Below, one piece after another: positions 1-11,600 of a DNA stretch of 64,000 nt. Each line of letters opens with the position of its first letter. Within the stretch, counting starts at the first letter, position 1. Below the pieces are notes generated by a model, which was not told where the DNA came from, made no database searches, and was given only the letters and a program-made list of their open reading frames with translations. The stretch is from Marsupella aquatica (taxonomy: Eukaryota > Marchantiophyta), in NCBI GenBank assembly GCA_973895155.1, contig OZ316897.1, positions 11,532,001-11,596,000 of the forward strand. Direction: 5' to 3'. The position numbers were made by a program, and so were the translations under genes.

Positions 1-1805
1 GTGCAAGCGATGGAGTATTGGTGGCATGCATATCAACAGGTGCTGTAATCTCGAATGAAGGAAGTTGACATTTCTTTCAGAGTTCTCGAAGGTATCCAGG
101 TTATTTCATTGGTTTTTTGATTTGAAATACTTTGTGGCTACAGTAACCAGAGTTTGAAGAATGGTTGTGTCAGCATTGACTGAGTCTTTCTTTTTGGTTC
201 ACAACAGGGATTATGCCAAACGACAGCTCTGCTGGTCAGGGCAAAAACAAAATTTAGTGGCCAAACGCTCTTACCTTGCAGTAATAACCACGGCCACCTC
301 TGCTAGTCTGCAATTAACAAGGAACTCGTCTGATGCTGGAAGTTGGGTGAACGCCAAACGCTCAACCTATCAGCATTCAAACCTATTGCGTACCGTGCAC
401 GGGTCATATATCACTTCAAAACCAAACTGGAATGGTCTAGTACAGTACTGAATTGAGAACTAAGCTGTCATAAAATGAAAATTGTGTTCATTAAGCAGTA
501 CTTAGAAACAATGCTGCAGTGAAACAACAATGCAGGAGGCGTTTCTCCGTATCACAAAAGTGAAAATAATAAAATGGGACATAAGTTGTGATGTGAGTAC
601 AAAGTAAGGGGATGGCACCAAGGAATTGAAGGTGATATCAACGCAGAGACGAACCATTGCTACGACCGTTGACATTTTGAGCCTTGAGCCAAGTAAATGC
701 TTTTTCTTCCCAAGAGTGCTCAAGCTCAACAATTGCGCGCAATCTCAAGGCTTCACGTTCACCACCAATAATCTAGTGTCATCCATTTCGTAATTGGCCA
801 AGCCTTGGCAGAGCTCAACTCTGATTTGAATCCGTGACAACTACCTTAAACCTTACACAAATGAGAAATCCATAGAACTTTGTATTCTCATCGTGGCCCA
901 TTGCCTCTTTGCGATACTGGCTCTGAATATACATCACAGTCCAAAAAGGGAGTCACATTTAACATCATCAGTGTAGGATCCACCCCTCAACTCTGTCCCA
1001 ACGTAACACAACCACCAGAGACAGATTTCTGTGCCCATCTCGAAGGGATTTCGGATCTGACATAGATGGGTGGAATATGAGGGAGGTGCATCTCATCTCC
1101 TCTCGTAATATGTTTATGTACTACTATGAAATGGACTGAATTAAAGAAGGCAGCTGGTAAACCTGGAACTCTGGATCCAGGCGAGACAACCTCAATATAT
1201 CCAAAAGAGACCTTCCATTGGTGTGTAAACTAGGAAAAGATATTCTCGAGCCAGAAGTCAACATAAACAATATCAGGGGATAATCTCAGGGAAAGTTGTG
1301 GCTGGTTGTGAAAAGACTGCTCAGACTGCTATTTACTACAATCGACAAGAAATGACATTCGACATCACCCGAAACAGAATCCAACGAACAGCTCCTCGCG
1401 TATTTGAGATGCATCCATTAAAGACTGGGATAGAGTTAAGCGGTATGATTCTGAAACCCGGCGTCTTAAAATCTGCAGTATCAAGTTATGTGCTATATTA
1501 CCAAGCTGATTTGAAATCAACCTTGCTGATGGTCTAATTTAGTTCTTTCAATAATTACCCAATCAGTTCAAAATAGATACAAATGAGATCCTCACTGCAT
1601 TGAGCTCAGTAGAATAGTAGCATAAAAGCCATGCGCCTTGAGTTGAGACCCTGCCTTTGCTGACTACAACTCGGTGTGGGCACAATGTCATGCATGCACA
1701 TGACTTTGGTAACCCAACTATTTAGAACCAAAATTTGGTTTAGAAATTTCCTGGATTTAAAACCACTTTCAACTGTACAATAAAATTCTGTAAAGCTAAT
1801 ATTGC
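1..1805. other. Gene-free flank beyond the LPA1-like stop codon
   Basis: I see no coding exon that I can support here. The open frames are short (under 100 codons), lack recognisable motifs, and do not join in phase to the neighbouring gene. The segment next to 1805 is presumably 3' untranslated and intergenic sequence of the leftward LPA1-like gene. A further downstream exon of that gene cannot be excluded, because its C-terminus is poorly conserved in the family. Confidence 0.4.
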
Positions 1806-4800
1806 TCATGACCTATCCGAAATTTGCGGAAGAAACGCCGACTCGGACCTTCCAGATAGTCTTTGGTATAAACTCTTTGATGTGTACAGTAACGTTGTGT
1901 TAGAATCTGGGAGACCCAATGTACCAAAACTCAAAACTGGCCGGCTACCTGCAGGTAGAAAGGGTGACTCTGGCAAGAAAATCAGATACATCCCTCTTTC
2001 TATACATGACAATGGCAGTGGGGGACTGAATTGTCCTCAATCAACGAAGAGGATGACCCTCTTGGTTGTCATAACTCTGAACTTGTTGTACAAGATTCTC
2101 ACGAACCTGCCCTTGGACTGGGTGATTCACATCCACGCTCAATACACTGCGTCCATAGAAGAAATGGATGTTAATAACCAATCTCTTACAGAAGTGGCGA
2201 GTACTCTGCATTGCATTAACTCATCTCTACTTAGCTACCCTCAACAGCGGTTGCTCGGTGTTTTTTGCTAGAATAAACAACAGACACTGGAATTCCCGAG
2301 TCCAACATACCTGCAAAAGGTAGCCATGCAACCAATCTAGCGTTTGAGGGAATGTGGTTGCTGAAATGTCCACCACCTTCATTCCCTGCAAAATTCATTG
2401 CACAAGCAAATTCTTGGTTCAGAAAACCTATACAAAAACTTGTCCAGCAACTGAGAGAATAAATCACCGACATACGCGGATGGCCCAAGAGGTGTGAATT
2501 CAACGAGAGTCCTTGAGGCCTGCAGTGGTAAAAACGACGGAGGCAGAGAAATTTGAAGGAGACCTGAGATTCAAACGAGCACAAATAGTCCTGGATAATC
2601 CGCAATTTTTTGACAAGAGCCGCCTTCTCCTGTGACAGAACCAAAATATACCTCAGCAGCAGAAATTCAAATCTAGTAAATTCCGGCAAAAATAATCTAA
2701 ACATCAACCAACCCTAATGGCAGCAGGATCCGAGATGAAATGACCAATATCTTAAATCTAGACGCAATGGAGTAGAAAAGAGAACGAGACTATAATAGAT
2801 ATAATAGCCGTGAAAAGGACGAAAGAGGTAGAACTCAAACCCCATGAGCAACAACGGCACAAGAACATACAGAAGAATGAGAAACATACTTCGAGAGTTT
2901 CAGTTCCATCAAACGATCTACACGCTATCCATTCTTCTAGAAGAGTCTGGGAACAAAGTAAAACCAAGAAAAACGTAGTTAGACATTAACTGATATCAAC
3001 AGCTGCCAGATAATAGATAATCTGAAGGAAAAATGTTCAACCACTCTTCGAGTGTCCTAGCTATATAGCAAGATTACCTGGTAATCAATATCGGCCATCT
3101 TCAGAACTATAGGCACAACTATGGCCTGGGTTGGAGGTTTCAATGATGGTATGTTTTCAGCTTCATCACGTTGCTGTGGCTCCATTTCATCTCGATTGCC
3201 TCCGGAAGAACTCGGTCCGTTGTCTGTATCAAACCCCAAGACAAAGCCTAGATGGTAAGGAGTTGTACATGTCGAGAAACCCTTGCCAACTGTTGGGCGG
3301 AGGCAAGCGTTTAATCAACTTATCCTGTGTACGAACCATGGGGAAATGAGATGCCGTATTCAAACAAAAGTAAGAGATGAACATAAGAGGATGAAGACGG
3401 CAGACAATAGATTACAAGTTTAAAAAACTTCACCTTCACTACTACGACAGTCTCCATTGGATGCCTGGATTGACGAGCTTCCATTGACGTCAGCACTATT
3501 CGGTTTTTCTTGCTCACTACTTACGCCTTTGGCTTTTCTTGAGAAATGGTCTCGATTGCCATTTTCGACCAAAGCTTTCAATGCGTGTGTAGTCCCCAGG
3601 TCAGAGCTGCCTGGAGCTCTGGCCGGCTGTGTTGTCCCGGGCTCCGAACTGTTTGACACTGTTCGTAGGGCACAATCAATCGGCTCGACAGGGGCTAGTC
3701 TTGCCTCCTTCTCCAATGCCACATCTGTTCCATTGTTTTCATCCATCAAGTAGATAGACGGATCTAGATGAACTCCCTGCAATTGGATCGGACATACAAA
3801 TGAATGTGGTTTAATTGCTTGTGGAAAGTCTTTGTTAGGACTTTTACACCAAGAAGTTACGCACTTGCAGATCAGACACATACGTACTTCAATTATCACG
3901 GGCTTTCCATCTTTCATAGCTTTCGACAAATCCCCGTGTAGTCCTGGATACATACGAAACGCGTTGGCGTTAGCTATCGTGACGCATACAACTGATTTAA
4001 GGTTCGTATCGATTAGCGTACATTAATGCCCCTGTCAGAGTCTTGCCATGCGAAGCAAAGAACGATTTTCAGTCTCACGGCATCTATCTTGAACAATTCC
4101 TGATGCTCAAGGTCCTCCAGTAGAAATAAAATAACCTTTACGAACGATTCGGCACTCTCTGCGAAACTCCGTAATAAGTTCCTCGGGGGATGAGAAGTCT
4201 CTCGCCCAGACCGGAGTAGCAGCAAGCGGAGCACTGTTCCACACAACATAAAAACCAAAATTGTCATAGACGAAAATTTCTGCCGAAATTAAACTTAATT
4301 ACAAAATATGGAGAGTGCCGAGCTATTTGAAACATAGCATCATATTTCCTCACAAATTGAATAAAACTCCCTGAAGAGGCAAAACTCGTACTCTGTGGCC
4401 GTGCGCAGGAGCTCGTAGACCATGTCTGTCTGCAAAACCACGCATACCAAGAACATATGTACTTATAATATCCAAAAATAGCAAACGAGTGCTCTCTATC
4501 CATAAATAGAGGAACGGATTTGTGCTTCAGAAAGGCAACCTGCAACACGTTGGGAAGATTCAGGCGCTGCGCAAGTTGAGTTGCAATTGTTGATTTTCCC
4601 ACACAAGCTGCTCCACAAACCAATATGATGAGAGGAATTCTTTGATGATGAAATCTGCGAGAAGCATTTCAGGGATTTGTTAAATTCTAATTTAGACATC
4701 CGCAAGAGTAGGTCGTACTGTTGAGTAAGGTTCTACTGTCTTGTTTGCATCCATGTAAACAATGCACATATTATATCAATAGAATCTAGGCTGAACATAA

Positions 4801-6560
4801 TTCAATTTGTTAAAATGGCTGGGATTCTCAAACTATTCCATAATGCAATATTTCATCACCACACTGCAGTCCAGTGCAGAAACCTGGTCATCATCTTGTA
4901 GCGATCGATATATTCTGCACCATATCCTCGTCGTTCCATTAGCTGCAGCCAGAGATGTATCGAGCAATTGGAATTTATTAGCCTTAGGATGTGAATATAG
5001 GCTCTTCATAACTGTATTACAATATAGAGGAGAACCAGACCAGGAACTCAAGCAAACAGATTTCTTCGTTGTAGGAATCCAAGAGAGGGGAGCCCTTCAT
5101 CCGTGCAACAGAACTTAATCCACACAAACATCCTCTAGCTCGAGCTACTGACAAGTCCAGGAGGCAAAATTGAACAATTGGTATGTAAATATTTGAAAAC
5201 CAAAGCAGCTTCGCACCTTAAAAAGATTCACCTCAAGATCCAACTGCGATCTGCAACCAGGTCCATATTCACCAGAGATGACAGATTAGAGAAATATGTA
5301 CGTATTGCTTGATTAACAAATGTAGCTACAACTTTGAAATAACGCTGTTCGAAATTTGTATGTCAGTAGAAACCAGCAAACCACCACCAACAGTAAACGA
5401 AGGGCACCTACACGTCGAGGAGACTGTTGTCAATGAGTAGCTTCTTTAGCTCCAATGCAATCTTTATGGCCACATGATGTGGTATCTGATGAAAACTTGA
5501 AGCAGACACATATTAGAATGTGTGCTAGGAGGAAACAAACTACTCCAGTCCGAGGGAAAAATAACAAATGGATGTAAACTCTGTAAATGCGAATAAACTG
5601 TCCCCAGTCGATGATGAACGGCAGGAAAAACGTTAAGGAAACTTAATTGATGCATTCTTCTCGCTGAGATTCGTAGTCAGATATGTGGTGTTCTATTGAG
5701 AAATTGAGAAACTGACCTTGGTCACAGTCAGCATTCGGCTGACAAGAAATCTTGACAGAACATAGTAGTGATCTGAATTGTCACCAAGCCAAACACGAAC
5801 CTGCCATATACACGATACAGGAGTTTTCGTTCAGGGCTGACCCCAAGTAGGTGTTACCTACAAAACACCTCTGTGGAGTGGACATAAGCATATACTCCAT
5901 TAACGGTGCTGTTCATAACAACCCTTGCGTCACCTGCAAAATCATTCGCAATGAAGCCGGCCTGGATATTACCTTCACAAAGTCATATTTGGATGACGTA
6001 TGACGCGGAGGTCGACTAGCAGGGTGCCTCGGGGATATGGGATTGCGCTTCTCCGCCACGGCTACATCAGTTTCTGAAACTGCAGGCCTGATGCGGCATA
6101 TGCTTGCCTGAGACTTGTGAGAAGGATCGGCGTCAATGCAAGTGTGAAAATCTCTTGAAGGTCAAATAAACATCGTGCATGCCACACAACGGAAAGGATG
6201 ATGAAGCGTAACGAAAAGTCGTAACCTCAGAGCCGAGCAGGAATTGAATTCCTAAAGAAGTTGCATCGACCATAGTTGTCTAGAAACTTGAGACCAAAGA
6301 TGTGTCCATGATTGAATTAAAGATTTAGGCGAGCCTAGTTCCTGAGAAGATGTCTGTGACAAAATATACTTAAATACAGCACAACCGACAGCAATGAACA
6401 GCCAAAGAAGCACTGGAGCATCCGAAACGGAACGACTGGACCATGCGATTGCATTGTGTAATTCAAAAGCAAAAACACACCAAGGCCATCGCAGATCCCT
6501 AGAACCCTCACCTGCTTTGACAAAACCTTCAGTTTGCCTGGATCGGAAGTGTTCCTCCAT
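1806..6560 (-). CDS. LPA1-like P-loop NTPase (2-phosphoglycerate kinase-related), 17 exons
   Basis: This encodes a plant protein of the group annotated as 2-phosphoglycerate kinase-related or LOW PHYTIC ACID 1 homologue; its biochemical substrate is not established by sequence. Exons on the minus strand, in phase: 6560-6512, 6079-5973, 5800-5717, 5485-5412, 5250-5217, 4942-4884, 4654-4540, 4429-4392, 4233-4136, 3943-3888, 3776-3434, 3247-3078, 2946-2890, 2629-2564, 2385-2311, 2146-2107, 1969-1806. They give about 542 aa. Residues 53-80 hold VRVWLGDNSDHYYVLSRF, 81-105 the IPHHVAIKIALELKKLL helix, and 137-174 the Walker A loop GAACVGKST (150-158) followed by ATQLAQRLNLPNVLQ, then TDMVYELLRTATDAPL. 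The GVHLDPSIYLMD motif starts exon 11, whose remainder is a Ser/Glu/Ala-rich linker. Downstream come LLEEWIACRSFDGTE, LRIIQDYLCSFESQ and TFPQTLDWLHGYLLQCIE. Every internal junction keeps frame. The start (MEEHFRSR) was chosen because its donor phase fits the next exon. The last two exons are the least certain part. Confidence 0.88.
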
Positions 6561-8680
6561 ATCTCTTTCTCCTTCGCTAGAGCACCGGAGTGCTTCCCGC
6601 GCGTAGTCTTTTTTTCTTCTTCTCCGTGATCTGCCCAGTTAACCCTGGCGTACATGACTGGAAGCACAGAACTCTTTGCAAAGATAAACTGGCAATGACT
6701 GCCACCACACCTCTCTTGTCTTTTGCAAGCGAAACAGAGGAGCGTCACTACACAAATTGAACTCAGATTGAAGAACGAATCAGAAGAAAAATCTCAGTGT
6801 GTGTCACTCTTCTCCCCCGGACCAGTTTGATCCCGACCTACATTACACCATCCGAGTTCCAGGGAAAACCCGCAGATCTGTGTGGAACAGGATGACAAGC
6901 ACCATGAAATAGGTACAGATTTGGCCCAAGATCCAGAGTAATTGAACACAATGAGAGACCATATTCGCTCCAAGTGGTTATCAAGCAATGCCCGCCCCGC
7001 CCGCTGAATCACTTCGACAATTGTACACAATTCTTCGCTCAATTTGCTGCGAGAGTCCTCTCAATTTGGGCCACCTTGAACGCAAGTCTCGTCTTCCTCG
7101 TGCTTCCATCAAGCGACGGTGGGCTTACACTGTAAGGCTCAGACCGAGGCCGTAACGTAAAACCGCGTTGGACTCGGCCAGATTACCCCCAGATTACCAC
7201 ACCTCATTAGGCTCTGTAAACATCTCCAAAACCCAGCCCCTCCACCAACCAGAGACCGCCACAAACACAGAAACGCCACGCCATGTCATTGTAACAACGC
7301 CACATATATCGGTGTTGATGTCGCGAGCCGCTAAACTTAGTTAAGCCTTCAGATCCAAGCCGTTCATCTCTAGAATGAACGGTAAAGATCTAGGAGCTAG
7401 AAACTGGCACGACGACGGGAAAGTAATGATTACGGCAGGTTTCCACCGCTAAATGAGCAAGAGAAGTATTCGGGATGTTTAGGGTGGGCGTAATCTCAGC
7501 GAGCATTACAGGGGGTGTTGGGGGAGCGTGACACATGCAGAGTGTAAAACAGTACACTTCGTTATTGATTGCTCACGAGCGTCGTGAGGAGCGCAGGCGC
7601 CTCCGTGTGGCTCTGGACAACAAGTAGTCCGTGGGAAGATGTCACCAAGAACAGTAAATGTCTAGTAGTGTGGAGGTGGCGGAGACTCGGCAAGTGAGGC
7701 GGGCGGAATCTGTTCTAAGCAGCCTTAGTTGACTGGGGAAGAACGGTAAGTGATGGAACATATTCCTTCGGCCATGCTTTCGTGACCTCAGTCGTCGGAC
7801 TATTCGTTATCTCGCAGCGCCACCGGTTGTATACCATTCCTTGTTGCTTTGATCAGGATGTGATTGATTCTCTGGACAGGTGCGTTTTTATCAATTTAGG
7901 GGGCCGGGCTGAGGACTCCCCGCCGTTCCTCCGCGCTTCGCGCGCTCTGTTTCCTCGTCGATCCTGTGAATTAAAGTTTTCTTTTGTCCGATTTCAATAA
8001 GAGAAGAAAGAGGAAAAGGGAGAAAGCGAACAAACGCAATTCCGTGTGCTTGTCACGAGGCGCGAATGTACGCGAAGAATTCGTTGCTGGAGTTATGATG
8101 AGACGAGTGTTTAAACATTGGTGCTGTAATTTAAGCTAGACTGCTTTTTTGAATTTATCATACTTTTTAAGTATAGTCAGACTGTAAGCAACACGACCAA
8201 GGGAAGTGGGGCCGGAAGCCGCGTTGCTTTAGATGCTCCTTTTGACGAAAAGTGTAGATGTCTGTCACTCTGTTGTCAATGGAGTGTTGTGCCCCGTGTG
8301 AGGTGCATTTTTGAAAGTAGGAAAAATGATAAAGACACTCTTGGCAGAAGGCGGAGGATTTCTTGTCCAGAAGATGTTTTTACCCTAAAATTGTTTCTCA
8401 TATCTTCCGCAGAGCTATTGGCTGGAGTCGACGTGTCAACTTGCCAAAACCTCACGGTGAATTCCGTGCCGTCGGGACTTTTCAATGCCAATCATCTTCC
8501 AGTTGCAGGCGAATTCCAAATTTGCAGACCTGAATTGAAGGAAAAATCGTTCCGGCTACTCATTGGCTGGTCTTTATTCTCCTGATCGTCACAACTGGTC
8601 GGATTACTCATTGGTCTGAACGAATTTGAATTTCGACTTGAGAGAACAGCTGAGGAACGAGGATTTGAGAAGCTGGCGAC
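6561..8680. promoter_or_regulatory. Divergent spacer shared by the LPA1-like and methyltransferase genes
   Basis: The two genes start head to head about 2.1 kb apart, so this spacer must hold both promoters and both 5' leaders. The central part (about 7.0-8.1 kb) is richer in G+C than the flanks, with a CG-rich stretch near 7900-7960. A good splice-donor-like site (ACG followed by gtaagtg) near 7747 hints at a non-coding leader intron for the rightward gene. I could not place TATA boxes or transcription starts with confidence. The ORFs of 60-98 codons in this stretch overlap on both strands and show no family motifs. Confidence 0.5.
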
Positions 8681-11600
8681 ATGGGCGCAAGAACCGCGGA
8701 CTCTGTGTTGACTGCCTCTGCTCTGGTGGAATCTTTGAGCAAAGTCTCAGCAAATGCAGTGCCTGGGCTTGTGGACGCTCTCCTGCTCACGACTCAATGC
8801 TCCCCATCCTCTCTTCTTCTGGGCCTGTTGGAATACTTTCCAGACGTATTTGCGGTATGTGCGCAGGTGCCTTGTCCACTCCCCCGGGTTGCTGCTAAAC
8901 TCAAGCTGCGATCTCTGCTCGCATTGCTTGTAAAGTGCGGTGTCAATGGTTCCGCGGTCGGGCAGCATCGTATAAAACTGACAATGGCTGTTTCGATTGT
9001 CAGGTCAGGAATTCTTGGTCACAGAATTCGAATGCCATGCACTGAGGTTTAGCTAGGGTTTATGTACAGCCGTGGGTCCAAAGCGTGTGAGGGTAAGCTG
9101 ATCGCTGAATCCTGTGTGCGAATGCGACCAATCGAAGTGCTTCCTAGCAATGCCTGGCTTAATTTGGAAAAGTTTGGAGGTAGAAATGAATGTTCTACTG
9201 AGTCACTGCTGACCGTTCAAGACAGACCTCCGTGATTAAGCTCCGATTACCTTTTTCTTCCTGCACTGAAAAGGATAAAATTTTAGACCCGGATTTCCCC
9301 TTTCTATGTTTACAGAATTGTTAGGAGTTCCCCTATTTTTGAGGTGTTCGCCTTCTGTTGTATCGAGTCTTCATTCTGCACCCGTTGACAAGAGGGTCGA
9401 CAACCCTGAACTCAGAATAACCTCTTGTACTCTTCTGTCGAAAAATGGATCGGACCCCTACGGTCCTTTCAGAATTTTTACTCCATCGATCCGTACTCTT
9501 TGTAGTGTTCTGGCCGTGACCATCGTAGATTCTTCCCTTATGGTACTTTCATCCGTTAACTGCGTTTTCTGCGCAAGTCTATCCTCATAGGCTTTGGATA
9601 TTGCGAAGGTATCCACGTGCATGGGTTTTGAACTTTGCAGATGTCACGTATATCTCCAGTCACAGTTCGAAACTTTTTCTTGGAATCTCTTAGGAAATTT
9701 CAGTATCTTACCTGTCTTGGAAACTGCAATTCCCGGTGAAGAGATGGGCGTCCACACCTCATTAGCGAAGCCGGTAACTAGTAATCCCGTGAATATGGTG
9801 CTTAATTCGTTATTAATTTTGATGAGCGGTGTCGTTTTCCTTCCGGCAGCATGCAAGGTGTACTTGGAAGTCATAGGTGGAGGAAGAGGTGCTCCCTCTT
9901 GTTCGATTTTGAAGGAAGCAAATATTGTTCTCGATGAATTTGAAGGTGGAAAATTGAAAAACAACCGAGCGTTCACAAAGCGGGCCGTAAGTCCCATCGG
10001 CAAACAACCGAAATTTAACTTTGAGTTTTCCCAGTAAGAAGGGGAATTTGAGCTGGTGGTTTTGAAATATATAAAAAGTCTCGAATTTTGAAGTGAAGTG
10101 CGGTCTCGGAAGGATGTTTTGAAAGATAAACACAACCCCCGGGAGAGATCGATGCTGGGATTGAAAACCTTCGTTCCGTTATAATGCCCCGTTGCTTCCA
10201 AGCTTTTCTTTCGTGTTATCTTAAACCATCGCGTCAGTCTTTCCCATGCTATCGAAGAGGGCTGCCTTATCCTTACTCGGACAATCCTGTAGCAAGTTGT
10301 CCTGGACGCCAGACAGGAAGTATACGCGATTGAAGGTTTCAAATTCGCAAATAGGACGTCGATGAGATTCGTTTACAAGTTCTGAGATTGTTGTATTGGT
10401 TGAATGGTCAGAGAGGTGTAAGTGAGGCGGGACCCGTACCCGTGAAACGAGACGTAGATTTGTTCCATGCATATCTCGCAGGAGTAGTGCACCTATTGAA
10501 AAATAAAGGTACGTCAAAATTCCAACCGGTTTTCGCTTGCTAGCACGTTATGGTTGACATGTTGCATTTTACAAGTAGTCGAAAATTTCTATTGCAAGTC
10601 TAAAATATGTGAACGTGTTTACGGCAGACACTGAAGAAGAGGATTTATTGAGGGTACTTTGGACGGTCTATATTCCTGTGCTCCGCAGTAGAGAACCCGA
10701 CGTATCAATTCTTCAAATTCAGGTGTCGTCTGTTGTCCTTCACTCTGCTTGCACAATCATGTAGAACAGAGGAATCGATGTAGTGCTGTCCTTGATTACT
10801 GTCTCTGGGTCTCGAGCAGGAGTCATGTGATTACTTTCGAATCTGTTGCTAAAAGGCATCGAAAGACTTCGAAGGCTATGTGCTCAAGCTGTGAATGGCA
10901 ATGTCATTTCAATGTTGTAATTTATAGTACAATATTATTGACAAATACATTCTGACTTCAATGGTGTAATATAGGTAGCAGAGATGCTGGCAGATGCCAC
11001 GGCGGTACGCCGGGATTGGGATGCAGTGAAAGAGTCTTTGGTACCGCTGTGTTTGAACTCCCTTTATCCTTCGTCTTTGTTGAAACGGGAAACTCCTTCA
11101 GCGGACGGCCTGAGATACATTGTGTACAGTGGTTGGCAAAGACTGGAGAAACGGTACAACGTTATTTCTACCCGGAGCGCTGTGAATGTTCATGACGAAC
11201 TTCTCTCGTTCTATGCTGCGACTCAGCTGGTGGCCATCTTATTGGGTTCAGCGTTGGAAGCTTCACCGCCTAAAATGCCTACTGAGTCCGATGAAATGGA
11301 AACGAACGGTTATATCACTGTTCCGCGGAGATTTTCTGAAGACATGGTTTCAGTATTTCTGGCGCCAGCGTTGGCAGAGCTCGCGCAACCACTGGATGAT
11401 TCTCTTCGTCGCTGCGCCATGCAAAACCTTTTGCCTCCTCTTCTAAAAGCGGCTGATAGATATGGATGGTTAGACGATGTCTCTCCGGAGAAGAGGACTG
11501 TTGAGACCAGGTACAGTGGCGCTGTAGATGAATATATCCTTTCATGTATTGACTTCTGATTTTGACCTGTCCCGTAATTCCCTTCCATTTGTCTTGGGGA

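Noticed and set aside
9644-10342. 232-codon minus-strand ORF as a protein gene
   Set aside because: No family motif, an equally open opposite strand, and location inside an intron of a supported gene. Reported only as an unusual block.
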